64,000 nt of DNA from Pseudopithomyces maydicus (lineage: Eukaryota > Ascomycota > Dothideomycetes > Pleosporales > Didymosphaeriaceae), in assembly GCA_026873275.1 (NCBI GenBank), contig JANTUC010000003.1, positions 2,604,001-2,668,000 on the forward strand. The letters are read 5' to 3'. The position numbers were made by a program, and so were the translations under genes. Numbering within the stretch: the first letter of the stretch is position 1; each line of letters starts with the position of its first letter. Positions 36,433 through 47,635 of this stretch are shown in pieces. Below the pieces are notes generated by a model. That model was not told the origin of the DNA. It worked only from the letters and a program-made list of their open reading frames with translations, and did not search any database.

Positions 36433-37723
36433 AGTTGGACATGAACGTCCCCGGCAGTGCCGATCTTTGATTTACTGGCGGTGCTATAAGTGAACGTCTG
36501 GCACTGGGTGTATTGTATGACTAAAAGTTATATGTTGTTTTGTTTTTTCGAAAAGGTAGTAGCTTAGTATAGGCTGACTAGATAAAAATAGATAAAAAAA
36601 TGCTATTATCCCCTCTTATAATAATATAGAAAGTGGCGTACAGAAGGTAGGGATTTAAAAGTAATATATTATATTAATTAGCTGGATCATCGTTCGGCCG
36701 ACCTGGCGCTTGGTTTGGTCTCCCCGAGCTCGTGGTTCACGGTGCCCCCAACACCTCACTCAACACCTCAAAAAGTTATATAGTCGATCTAGGTGGAGAC
36801 TGTCAATTGAGTATATCAGATTCATGGATTATGTGCTCGATAATATATTGAAACATAGAGCAAGATAGCTTATCTGTTAATTAGAGCAACCAGTGCCAGA
36901 GCCTAAACCACTCAGGAGAGTAGGAATGTCCTATAATTTTCCCACTAAGTACTAAACCCGCCCTTTTGTTCCAATAACGCCAATTAAAAAGACACGGAAC
37001 AAACTATGCGATATCTAAAGATGAAAAAGGGGATATTACAAAAATCGATATTGAACACTTGAAGAGAATGGTATTTATAGGAAGTAACAGTCGCGCGGAT
37101 CAAGCGGAGCTTTGACGAGGAACAATAGATGTTACGAAGTCTGGCAAGGCACCCTAGGCTAGTTAAAAGTAAAGAGAGATAGGGGGAGCAGAATCTCTTG
37201 GAAGTGAATTCGGTCCCCTCTTCAGTGTCAAAACAAGGAAACTATTGATCGTAGGGCAACCAAAAGCAGCATGACAAGCTTTCCAAATATTTGCCGGTCG
37301 CGTCTTCATCATGTGTAAAGAAAACTCGGAGTGAAGATTATAGTGTATATGTTCTTGATATCTGTATCCCACAGTCATCAGCACAAGCACCCCTATCCCT
37401 ATCTGTGTTTCTCTGCGTTCGTGTCCAAGTGTACAGCTACTTCAGATAACTAAACCACTGCTATCATCAATATAGGAGGATAAGAACGACTCTTCAATTG
37501 CGAATCCATTGAAGAGGCTCAAAGGCACCGCCAGCCCTACAACGGAACCTCACCTGTTCCTTCAGAACGAAGAAACACAATAGATTGTTAGCAGAGCATA
37601 ATTGGCAACTCAAGTGGGGGTCAGTAACCCTGGCATTGAATCCCTTTCGTGAAGTTCGAGTGCAGATCTGGGAACCCTTTCCCTTTCTTGGCATGGGCTC
37701 GATTTCCAGCTTGACAACGTCTC
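36433..37723. other. AT-rich intergenic tract, 1.3 kb
   Basis: Strongly AT-rich from 36530 to 36690 and no coding pattern found. It could be old repeat DNA, but no terminal repeats are visible. Confidence 0.5.
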
Positions 37724-39522
37724 TCAGTGCTTGGTTCTTGGTTTCTTCTGGAATATCTCCGAGGGGGACAATCCCCCTTCTCTATTGCCAAAAGTGAGAG
37801 CTAATCCCGAAGGCATGCGCATTGTATTGTCGTCTGAAACGACGGTCATGTCTTCTATAGCATCGTGTAATGGTCTTGGCACTTGGAGTGTAGGCTGAGT
37901 GGTTCGTTGTATTGCATTCGGTACTGCCAATTGTGTGTCTGGTGGTGCGTGGTAGGCCCCGGGTGCCCTGTTGATACTGTTGGAAATGTCTTGGAGTGTA
38001 GCATCAGACCTCTGTTGCAGAATCTTGATTTCCTTGAGATCATCGTTCACAGTTGCTGCGATTGGGTCATAGTCCTTTCGTAGATGTTGAATGCCGGTAC
38101 GTATGTGTAGTCTTACGTCTTCAAAGTCATCCGTGATGGCTTTGATGTTAGAGTTTGATTGATCCGCAAAGCCTCGCAAAGCTTCCCGGATGTCCTGATT
38201 ATCGTTTGCCATCCGAAACAAGACTGTCTCAGCAATCCTGCTGATGTCTTTGAGATGCTCTCCAGTATCCGAAGAGCTGGAGCGACCTTCGTCGATTATC
38301 ATGGAAGAGACTGATTGAAGACGTGCGTCTATTTCTGCAATGACAGACTTCGTACCCGAGTGACCCTCTTCAATGATCTGATGAGCTGTCCGAATCATAG
38401 CTTTGCTGTTTTGCTTGAGGGCTGCTGTATCGGCGCGGCGCTCTTCTGTCTCTTGCCGTAGAACTGTCTCAATGCCGGTAATGCGGGACTCCAGCTTTCG
38501 TTCAATTGACTTTTGCTGATCAGATAGAAGCTGTATGGAAGAGGAAATCATATCAAGCTTTACGGCTAATGTTCCCGTTATCCTATTTCTCGTTAGTAGC
38601 ATTTTAACAAGATATCAAATAGGCTCACCTTTTTACAGCTTTGTCCAGAGAATCATCAATGTAGTTGTTTAAGGCGTCATGTCCTTCGTCATATCCTAGA
38701 TCGAACTGGTCTGTGTCTCGACTTATCATTTCCTCCTCGTAACCAGACGTATCAGCCTTAGGCGTGAATATGTTCAAATTGGATTGGTAGAGACAGCGAT
38801 CTGGGTCTGTCGTCTGTGAAAGATTAGTTGCATATCCAACTTTTCCATCTGAAGTTGGATTATCCTACCGTCATGCTATCCAATGTAGGCATCCGCCGGA
38901 TCTTCTTTTTTGGGCGCGATTGGGGTGCCCTCGCCACGGCAGACATCTGATGGCCTTGATTTTTGATAGAACTCTGAAAACCTAGGAAGAAGGCAGGGTT
39001 ATGAGTGTCCCCATTGGGTAGCGAAATTTGAGTGCCAGTTTCGCTTTGACCACCGGCGTTGAAGAATTGGTTCTGACTACCAACGCTGGAGGTTGGATAC
39101 TTGGTGACGGCGTCGAAGGATAGATGCTGGAGATCAGAATTGGACATTGGACACTGGGGGCTGGGATTGGAGGGAGGATGCTGGGTGCTAACATTGAAGG
39201 GCGGACGCTCAGCAGCAGGATTGAAGGGCGGGCGCTGAGCGGCAGAAATGAAAATTGGAAGCTGTGTGCCGGCGTTCGAGGGTGAACCCTGGGTATCAGA
39301 ATTGAAGATTAGACGTTGGGTGCTGGAATTGGAGGGTGGATGCTGAATATCGGCGTTGGTGGGTGAAAGTTGCGTGTCGTTATTGAAGGGTAGACGCTGC
39401 GTGCCGGCATCGAAGGGCATACGCTGAGCGTGGGCGTTGAAGGACATACTCTGAATGTCGGTGTTGGTGGGTGAACGTGAACGCTGGTTTCCGGCATCGA
39501 AGGGAGAGCGCTGTGTACTCAT
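37724..39522 (-). CDS. Orphan protein: degenerate repeat domain plus coiled coil (565 aa)
   Basis: The exons are 38869-39522, 38629-38813 and 37724-38582, with introns of 55 and 46 nt with CTAAT/CTAAC branches and phases that match. ATG 39522 (MSTQRSPFD) is chosen because the longer frame opens with GTG. Residues 1-190 are about a dozen degenerate 13-residue units of the form TQ-x-PFN-x-(D/A)-TQ, unlike their neighbours in composition. A basic stretch (RPKKKIRR, near 207) follows and could be a nuclear localisation signal. The C-terminal part from about residue 280 is helical with regular heptads (QQKSIERKLESRITGIETV and onward), predicting a long coiled coil, then a Pro-rich end. No known domain is seen. 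Four 18-bp repeats stand 83 nt upstream. It lies next to the decayed SNF2-coiled-coil locus, which may or may not be meaningful. Confidence 0.68.
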
Positions 39523-39604
39523 CTTGACGATTCGGTTTGGTATGGGTATGGGCGTCACGTTTAAGAGAGCAGGTGGTTTCGCAGGTAAAGAAGCGCGTAG
39601 CGTT

Positions 39605-39676
39605 GTAAGTAAGAGAACCGTCGCAAGTAAAAGAGCCGCCGTAAGTAAGAGAGCCGTCGTAAGTAAGAGAGCAGTC
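39605..39676. repeat. Four tandem 18-bp repeats in a promoter
   Basis: Four adjacent units at 39605, 39623, 39641 and 39659, consensus gtaagtaagagagccgtc with 1-4 differences per unit. They lie 83-154 nt upstream of the ATG of the leftward orphan gene. Similar CTCTCTTACCT words recur at 53.77-53.83 kb. Confidence 0.85.
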
Positions 39677-40095
39677 GTTGTGATTCAGAATTCTAATTTT
39701 TCGTTTTTGTGCGTGGCTCTAAGGGATTTTCTAATCTTCCGGAAGTAGGCGGGACGGATGGATGTCCTGGAGCTGAGGCAAGAGCAACCTGTCAACACCA
39801 ACCACCTAGGTATTTCGTGTGCGCAAAACACCATCTTATCAACGCTGCATCTTATCTCTGATAGCTCTTTATGTTCCATGACATCCATGAATACGACAAA
39901 TTTGCTGAAACCTGACATCGTTTTCCTGTGTCCATTTGTTCAGGTTGGACCACATCTATTGTGTCATTGGTCGCCTTTTCAAATGACAAACACCATCGTC
40001 TGGATTTGAATCTGTTGCTTGTTTCCATATCATTAGTCTTATATTCCCCGAGGACTTTTAGAGCGAAAGCAATCATGGAGCCGGTTACCAGAATC
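39677..40095. other. Intergenic region
   Basis: 419 bp. A leftward frame without ATG (39852-40127) reads without stops but has no match I recognise; it may be the 3' continuation or relic of the next gene. Confidence 0.4.
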
Positions 40096-40439
40096 TTAAA
40101 TGCTGTCTTCGAGGGACGATATGTCATCGCACTGTTCTATGATGTCCTTGTGATCTTCTAGTACCGGAAAAAGTTGTAATTTGCTCTCTCGACAGCGTCT
40201 GGCAATTGGGATGTCCTCTACCGCCGCGACGAATGTGTCTAGTAGTGGGTTTGCACTCGGTCGTATCAACTCTTGCACATAATGACACCCCCAGCGACCC
40301 CAGTGACTTCAAGGAGGCTGTCTGCCCGCTTCCATGTCTCCACTGTCCAAAATGATCCTTCTCTTATCGGGCCAATATCGTTTGTGTTGTGAACTAAGCC
40401 ATTTTCGGAGGCGTGCCACTCGAGGTTGGGAAGTTTCAT
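40096..40439 (-). CDS. Small orphan protein (about 114 aa), frameshifted at a G5 run
   Basis: The start ATG at 40439 sits in AAAAATGAAA and gives MKLPNLEWHASENG. Coding runs to EVTGVAGG and then changes frame at five C on the + strand (40288-40292). One more base joins it to CHYVQELIRPSANPLLDTF and on to ISSLEDSI with a TAA at 40096. The two halves have strongly protein-like composition (TWKRAD, ARRCRESKLQLF, EDHKDIIEQCDD), and the corrected length is a whole number of codons. The family is unrecognised. The frame upstream of the ATG also reads as protein (RRHGASRGFELDLI), so a further 5' exon is possible, perhaps the ATG-started segment near 40630. Confidence 0.45.
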
Positions 40440-41539
40440 TTTTATTAAATCGAGCTCAAATCCTCGGCTTGCGCCATGCCTTCTAAGGTCAGATTATCAA
40501 ACAACGATAGCATATGTTATAAACGACGCACCGTCGAAGGGCAGCCAAGACAATTGGCCATGCGAGGACTGATCGTCTAATCCTGAATTCGGGCGACGCA
40601 CTCTCATCTCGGCCTTGTAATCACTGTCCATGACGCGTTGCCTTATTGGATGACAAGGGAAGAAAAGCAAATTGGAGGCAATGGTAAATATAATCAATTG
40701 AATCGCAGCAAGGTCGAAGTAGTTGGTGGATATATGAAGATGGGTGAGTTGCAACAGTGGGTGGAGATTGTTGAAATCATCTGAGACAGAGTGAGAGAAT
40801 TAGAGTTGCAAGGGTGAGTGGGGTTGTCGATGTTAAGTAAGAGAAAAGATTACGCTGTACTCTGCCTTGGCGCCTAAGCGTAGGTCTCGTTGGCGCACTG
40901 AACCAGCTTAATTACATTGATAACTTTGTGTGGCGAACATCTATACTACTCGATTGAAGAGGATAGATATTATCCTCGATTATGATCTCTTATTTCATTT
41001 TCCTAAACTTTGTCTTCTCCCAAACGCCAAGGAGAATGTAAATAGTGCATTGGTGTGGGTGGTTGGATCAATTTTCTCTGTTCCAGGTGCAATATCTGCT
41101 CATAGTAGGTAGGGCAGGAGGAGTCACTGCAAGGCAGCAGTAGACAACCAGGATGATACATATAAATGAATTGAGGCTACCTAATAAAGATCCATATCTT
41201 CCTCTTTGCTGGGAGCGTGAGGTGCGGCGGTAGGATGCCCACAGAAGAAGCTCCCACCACGAGTCAATATGCCCATTATTCCTTACCTAGAACCCATAGC
41301 AAAACCATCCACTTAATGGAGACACCCTCTCCACAAGGCGCAATAATATACGAAGATAATTCCGGTCATATTAAATGTAATGCCTTCCTCAGGTGCGCCC
41401 ATAGTCTTGCAAAGGCCAACTCGGTTCTGTGTTGTATCCAGATTAGACACATGCATTTCATCACTGGCTGCTGTCTGATTGCACTGATAGGTGTTAGTGG
41501 ATGTAATTGAAAAATGAATAAAATGAGTTACTCGCATAC
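40440..41539. other. Mostly non-coding, 1.1 kb
   Basis: Contains a possible leftward 5' exon (MDSDYKAEMRV..., near 40530-40634) for the small orphan gene. Elsewhere no supported feature. Confidence 0.35.
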
Positions 41540-42487
41540 CTTTGTGGTAAAATGCACAAAGTTTGGCCGATCAGTGGGATATGCTCGGAGGGTCTTAGCC
41601 GGGAGCTACTCAGCGAATTCTTTGGGACCTCCACACTGGAAAATCGATGAGCGGAGATTCTCTGGCAAGAGGAAGTCATAAAGATCTGTTCTTCCAGTAT
41701 CACTGTCTCCTGCCTTATCCGTCTTGTCCCTTTATGTTGTGGCCTGGAACATCATCCCCATGATTGTTGTCTGAGCATACTTGCGTTCTGAAAAATCGTC
41801 TAGTCAGTTGAATATTCTTGACTATAAAGCTGTGCACAGTCAAATTCACTCTGTTGCGGATGCTGACCTTCTTCACGGCAAGCAGCTCCTCTCGGGTATC
41901 GGAATCTCATTGTAGTCCAGCAGCCTCGAGCGACCCGTGCACTCGACAGATCAGCTGCCATTCGAATACATGGACATGAAATTTCAATCTCCTCTTGATC
42001 AATTTCAGATATGCTTCCCATTTTCTTGGCTCAACATGAATGCAGTGCAACGTTTGGGAAAGTCCACATTACTGTCGATGAGATCGTGCAGATCGGCTTG
42101 ATTGACCTTATCCTCCACACTGGTGAAGGTCTGCCAGATAATGTCGCTGGGATCGAGTGCTTCATATCTATGGATATGATCAAATTTGGATGAGCCACCA
42201 GAACTGATCATGGCCAGAGTAGTTTTTTGGTGCCTCCGAGCCGTGTTGGGCAATGTGTCGACATCCATGATGCCTTGTACAACCAGGAATAGGTCGAAAA
42301 GTATATCCAGTGGCTCCAGCGGCTCTGTGTGATTGAAAAGCCAATCTATGAGTATGTTGAATGGGTGGTAAAAGCTATAAAATTGGTTGTTGTTGATGTT
42401 TACCAGGTCTTCCGGGTGATCGCGGGTAACATTTCCGGTCGCCTTATCTCGAATGTTGACTCCATTCTTCTCGTTTCCATGTCTCAT
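41540..42487 (-). pseudogene. Unrecognised coding remnants downstream of the SNF2 relic
   Basis: Three protein-like stretches occur in leftward order. An ATG-started frame of 160 codons (42487-42005, beginning MRHGNEKNG and containing DILFDLFLVVQGIMDVD) is intact. An overlapping frame, 42021-41800 (GSISEIDQEEIEISCPC), follows. A third, 41701-41540, reads DTGRTDLYDFLLPENLRSS, with a TAG at 41606-41608 where CAG would keep the frame, and ends at a good GTATGC donor. No known family is visible. They could be exons of one gene, intact or decayed, or the tail of the larger relic to the right. Confidence that they once coded for protein is fair; the gene structure is unresolved. Confidence 0.35.
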
Positions 42488-42864
42488 GTGTTGTTTTGTG
42501 TTCAGGGAAAGCGGCCGCAGAGCTAACTGGATGAGAATGCATATAGTGGATGGAAAGCTGTCAACCCCTCTTGTGACGATTGAGTACGGGCGTTTTTTGA
42601 TATGGCATACGTTTACGCCATCTCAGACACACACCGTGTTCCCCATTGCACATCCTCGATATCGATCCATCGCACACACATACGTGGTCTCAGACATATA
42701 CCGCGTTCTTAATCCACGTCCTGCATATCAGTCCATCGCATACGTTCTCTCTTGTGACTTTTATGATGCAAACATGAAAGTTTGATGGTAAGTATGGCCT
42801 CTTGAATATAAGATGCTCGTTTCGATGTATGTTTGCTGGACCGACCAGTGACTTCGGCCACTGT

Positions 42865-45800
42865 CTAATTGCCTGTACAATCATACTTCATTCTCAAAGC
42901 AGATCGACGCAAGATGCGTGAGATGAGATTTTTGACCTTCTCGGTCTTCTTTCTCTCAATGAGTATCAATTTCTCGAACCCGTCGATCACCTTCGTCATG
43001 AGTCTAGCCATATCTTTGTCGATCACGCGGGCTTGAGCTATCATATTCCTCGCGGTGCTATTGTACTTTGCTTCTAGCGCTGAGACCGACGCCTCATACT
43101 GGGACTGCATGGTCTGAAGCTTCTGTTCGCGTTCACACATTCTGTCCTCATTCTCGCGTTCAAGATCCACAATCTTCTGCTTCTTGACCCCTAGATCGGC
43201 CTGCAGAGTATTTGTTGCTTTTATCTTGAGCTCGAGATTGATTCGGGCATTACTCAGCTTTCTGCTTCATGCTTCTCTCGATCTGCAGCTGTATCTGCGA
43301 TCCCTTTTTGCGCCTGCAGTCTCGCAATCTCCGACTCGTATTGAGTGGCGATGACCTTGTGAGATGACATCGATTGCTTGTGCCTCTTCTCTTAGTCATG
43401 GAAAACACCTCTCAGATGTTGAAGTGCGCAATTTATCCCTTCGATCACTTGATCGTTTTCCGCGATCTGTGTCATGCGAGCCGTTCCGAGAGATTCTTAT
43501 TGTGCTTTGTGCTCTCGAGCACTTTTCTCTGTGGCTTCCTGCGCTAGGGCAAGGGCTTCTTTATCCCAATTGTGTCTGTTCATAAGTTCACTCGAAGAGG
43601 TTCCCAAAACGCTCTTGTCTATCTGGAGTTGTGCGTTGGTCTTCTCTGCCGTATCCGCCCTTTTCTTTGCTGTTTCCACCCTTTCGAGAAAAGCTGTTAC
43701 GTGCTTATTGAATATGACTGCAAATTGCTCTTGTTAACGGAGTAACTAGCCCTTTTCCTTGTGAAGTTCCTTGCTCAGGCTTTCCGCTGCTTCAACCCTG
43801 TATATCCGGGTTACCATCCTGAAGAGTCGATACACATCCAAGCTGCTCTCCGCGCTCTCATCAATTACATTCAACGTCTCCCGTTTGGTGTATTATTCTG
43901 ATGCTCATTATTGTTGGATTATTTGCGTCCAGTTTGCTTTGGTGGCCGGAATCGGCATGCCCTGTACAGCCTTACGACTTTGATTGAAAACCATCGACGA
44001 CAATCTCTGAGTATTTTCGTTCATCTTTCCTTTCTGCCAGATCATATAATCAATGACGCTGTTATATTTGAGATGCTCAATTATGGCATTGTTCTTTTGA
44101 TCGTATTGGCATACTCGTTAGAAAGCCTATTCTTCGTTGACGGATGACCATACAACCCCCGAAAAGATCACACGGTCTGCATAGGTGATATCAAACCCCC
44201 GAAAAGATCACACGATTTGCATAGGTGATATCAAACCCCTCTTGCAATATAGTTGTTGTTGCAATAATTATCGACCTGGAAGGCGCCTGCCTGAACCGTT
44301 TGATTATTCCCATCCGGTCCTTGGACATGGAAATGCTCTCTCCGCTGACTGAAAAGACCGGATGGGAGGTGTCTTTGAGTAAGGATTTTAGGCCAAGGCA
44401 AAGCAGCTCGCTGACGCGCGCATGGGCTAAACACCAGAGTCTTGTAATTGTTGTCATCCGTAATCATTTTCTAAATATGCGAACCACCATTTCGAACCTG
44501 GCACATGTTGGCGAATCCCCATTGACAACGTAGCTCTGGGGCCTCTGTTTCCATATATCTTTAGCTCGCTTTGTTCTCATGCTTGATTCGAGCTTCTCTT
44601 CGAGCTCGCCCATAGGATATAACACGCATCCTCTGTAGGGTCTTCCACATATTCGGCTTCCTGTCGAATCCTCCCGCCTCGGTGTTTTCAGGATCGGCAC
44701 CGATTGGAAAATCCGGCTTGGCGCGCTGCTTAACCAGGTAAAGGCACGTATGGTGTATGCTACATAGCTTTTTTTGTTGTAATGCTGTCGTCAACGAAGT
44801 TCGCGCAGCGGATCTCGAGAGCTGGGAAGCTCATGGACACCCGAGCCTTTGTATGTCGCACCATATAAGCAGCTAACGCCGCATGTAATACGTTTAACCG
44901 CCATCGATCCCCTTCTTGGTGACGGCATTCTTTTTTGTCAAATGGTTTCACGAGCCACTATTACTGGCTTAGCAAGTTGCATCAACAACATCGATGAATG
45001 TGGTCAACTCACCTGCTTGAAAGAGGTCTTCGTCTGCCAGAACATGACGGATATGAGAGCAGAGTATGTAAAATACCAGTCAGGTAGTTCCCGAACAACA
45101 TGCCGGTCAATTCCCATAGTCCTTCTCGTGGCACATTGCAAAAGGCGCATGCGCGGATCGAACTGTAGTTGGCTGCAAGATGGATCTCGTCGGCTATCGC
45201 GATATCGAAACCACCATTATTGTGTCGATAGACCATTTGGGAATCGTGACCTAAACACCATTTCCCTCACAGTTGATGATTCTCTTGTCACGCTATTTGT
45301 TACCGCATCTTTGATCACTCAAGTTGTTCAACTCCTCCAGCTCAAAACCGGAGCCGCATGTGACTTGATACTCAATCTCTTCATCATCCATGCACCAGTT
45401 GTGATTCTCTGTCATAAGTCCGGAGCAGGACATCACCAGAACTCCTGCCTCTTCTACCATGTATGGTACATCTCGTATCTTGAACCCTCCTCCTACAGAG
45501 GGTGTGCCTGTGCGACATTCAATTGTCTAGGAACACGACATAATTCATTAATCCACTTCCTGATTTGATCCGGCTGGCAGAACCAACGATATACGGTTGT
45601 ACGGTCCATATTCGTGTCTTATGTGCTGCATTATCTCGGCCAGGTAGGCGATGGTGGGGAGGCTCTTCATCGGCCAACAGACCACTCTTTTCTTGGAGCA
45701 TCGACCTGAACGCCTGCTTCTGATACCAGAGTCTCTTTTTCTTCGAGATATGTGGCTGTCGTATCTTCGGGAGTGTTGCGTGATTGGCTACCTATATGAA

Positions 45801-46620
45801 AGAACTTTCGATGAACTTGTTCACCTGCATTATCCTGGATGATTGTGTGTCCATGTGATTGATATTGCCTGGAACATGGCTCCCGTAATCTTGACATTCC
45901 GTATGGTCACTTGTATCGCTCCCTGTACCCTGGGGTCATAGGTGTTCATGCTGGTTACATTGTCAAGTTCGATGTCGAGTGAAGTGTGCGTTCTGCTTGC
46001 TGAACCAATGTGGTGTAAAGGATATTCAGGTGAGAGGGATGCTGGGGTTTCTACTTCGGTGTTCTGTCTAGGTTTTATAGACAGCTGCGGGCACTATAAT
46101 GCACTCCCAGAGAGCAGGTAAGCAGGGAAAGGCGGTGAGAGGCAATTGAAACATTGAATTTGCAAACCGGTTAGTCGTATCACAGACAAAAATCACCTAC
46201 CAATCCCTTTTCTTCATTCTCTCTAAAGATCTCGAAGATATCAATGATCGAACAGGCCAGCACAGAAACACTCAACAAATGATCTCAGCAAATACGCACA
46301 AGATACTGTTGAGGGCTGTTGAATTTCGATAGCATTTTACACAGTTTCCTATCAAACCAATAGAAATCTCCCATTGTATTCACAAGAACACCGCGATCAT
46401 TCAATTCGTGGGCACCGGCTCTTGTGATGGGGTCACTGCGACATACAACGTTATCGAAATGCATCGAGTACAAACAGGTGAAATCAACCAAGACATCAAT
46501 GTGAATGAAAGCAACCAAGTCTTCTACTCGTCACACAATGATTGAATTATCTGCCGGTTCGATGTGAAGAGCCACGACATAGAAGAAAGGCAATGGTGGT
46601 ACAGTGAGTTATTTTTCTCA
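42865..46620 (-). pseudogene. Decayed SNF2-type ATPase fused to a long coiled coil, with C-to-T stops
   Basis: Reading leftward: an N-terminal part (DVLVDFTCLYSMHFDNVVC, near 46480) with TGA stops; SGLLADE at 45680, where the Walker A residues are missing and the frame shifts to LPTIAYLAEIMQHIR; ISLVLPAGSNQ; the DEIH box in FDIAIADEIHLAANYSS (45200) with LTG; LHAALAAYMVRHTKARVS (44890); and helicase-C IKRFRQAPSRSIIIATTTIL (44290). One frame then runs from motif VI (44135) through NENTQRLSSMV into a coiled coil (AKKRADTAEKTNAQLQIDK) as far as 43254, crossing nine stops: 44127, 44118, 43908, 43905, 43893, 43746, 43734, 43497 and 43392. Eight are TAA/TAG where CAA/CAG fits and one is TGA where CGA fits. 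After one more one-base break the coil continues to a final stop near 42865. The pattern resembles repeat-induced point mutation (RIP). It is a relic, not a working gene. Confidence 0.75.
44156..44235. repeat. 40-bp tandem duplication inside the relic
   Basis: Bases 44156-44195 are repeated at 44196-44235, beginning cccccgaaaagatcacacg, with two differences, both transitions. It duplicates the codons for FDITYANRVIFSG (SNF2 motif V region) and, being 40 bp long, shifts the frame. Confidence 0.95.
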
Positions 46621-47635
46621 ACTCGAAAGGGTAAATCCAGAAAAATCGCCTGGGCAGCCCGTTTTCAACCAATTCTGACCCCCGCAGGGTGGTGTAAAAG
46701 TCATCAGCAATCGGGGATTGAGGAAAGTTTTGTGAACTAGACTCTGTCTCAACAAGTAGGTGATGCACACGACAAACAGCGGCAAGCTGTTTGCATCTCT
46801 GGTCACAGATTTGACAGCACAACTATTCGGCACAGCATGAAGGCCTGAAATACGTGTCATTTACGCTAGTGTGTAGCTCGTCATCAGACTTAGAGATTTT
46901 CTAGCACATCCGTCAGTTGCGTACTCTGTATTCACCGAAGGGCGTTTGCTCCACCTTGTCATCACTGGTGATGATGCCATCCATCAGTTCGCCAATCTAC
47001 TTGCTCTCGTTGGCAGGTCGGGCATTCGGATCGGCGTAGGGTACGCCTCGGGTCATGTTGGTGCTGGATTTTGGTCGATTAATCCCGATTGCTGTATTCA
47101 CTCCGGATGCCGGTCAGCCATTTGGCCTGGACAGTTCTTTACCGAGTAGTCTGATAGATCTCACTACAGTTTACAGTTTCTAATCCGGTCTGGAAATATT
47201 AAATTTGCGTGTACATGAAAGAGCAATACATGTATTGGTTTTCAATAGTACCATTCATTCACCCTCTCATGATTGGTGTATTGTTCTGGTGCTCATCATT
47301 GTTATAATCATTGCGTCTAGTTTGCCTTTAGCTGGAGTCGACATGACTTGTACAGGTTCTTGCGACGTTAATTGAAAACATGATCTTTAAATCCACAACC
47401 GTGTTTTTGTCTATATCCGCAATTGTGTTCGAGTTAATATCCGAAACTGTGTTGATGGCTGTATCCACATTTGATATAGTATTAGTTTGACACATTCTCA
47501 GTACTATTCATCTTTAGCCATGGTGTTGGGACTGATAATCTTTCAGTCTTCCACTTATCATCATGGGGACCCAGACAGATCATGCGACCCCAGTAGAAGA
47601 AGGACAGCTTTTATAAATCTACAAGATTCATTCGA
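46621..47635. other. Flank of the relic, 1 kb
   Basis: Protein-like words of the relic fade out near 46.6-46.8 kb. The rest has no supported gene apart from the diverged duplicate at 47271-47381. Confidence 0.4.
47271..47381. repeat. Diverged second copy of relic segment 43883-43992
   Basis: About 110 bp align in direct orientation with 43883-43992 (TTGGTGTATT, TTGCGTC.AGTTTGC, TGTACAG, ATTGAAAAC in the same order and spacing). Most differences that I can see are transitions (G/A, C/T). Confidence 0.75.

Noticed and set aside
39852..40127. Leftward frame of 91 codons after the small orphan gene
   Set aside because: It begins without a usable ATG and overlaps the end of the orphan frame; I could not find a splice join that makes it an exon.
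41540..47381. Transposon with terminal repeats or integrase
   Set aside because: I looked for transposase, reverse transcriptase or integrase words and for inverted or long terminal repeats and saw none; the coding remnants are SNF2 and coiled coil.
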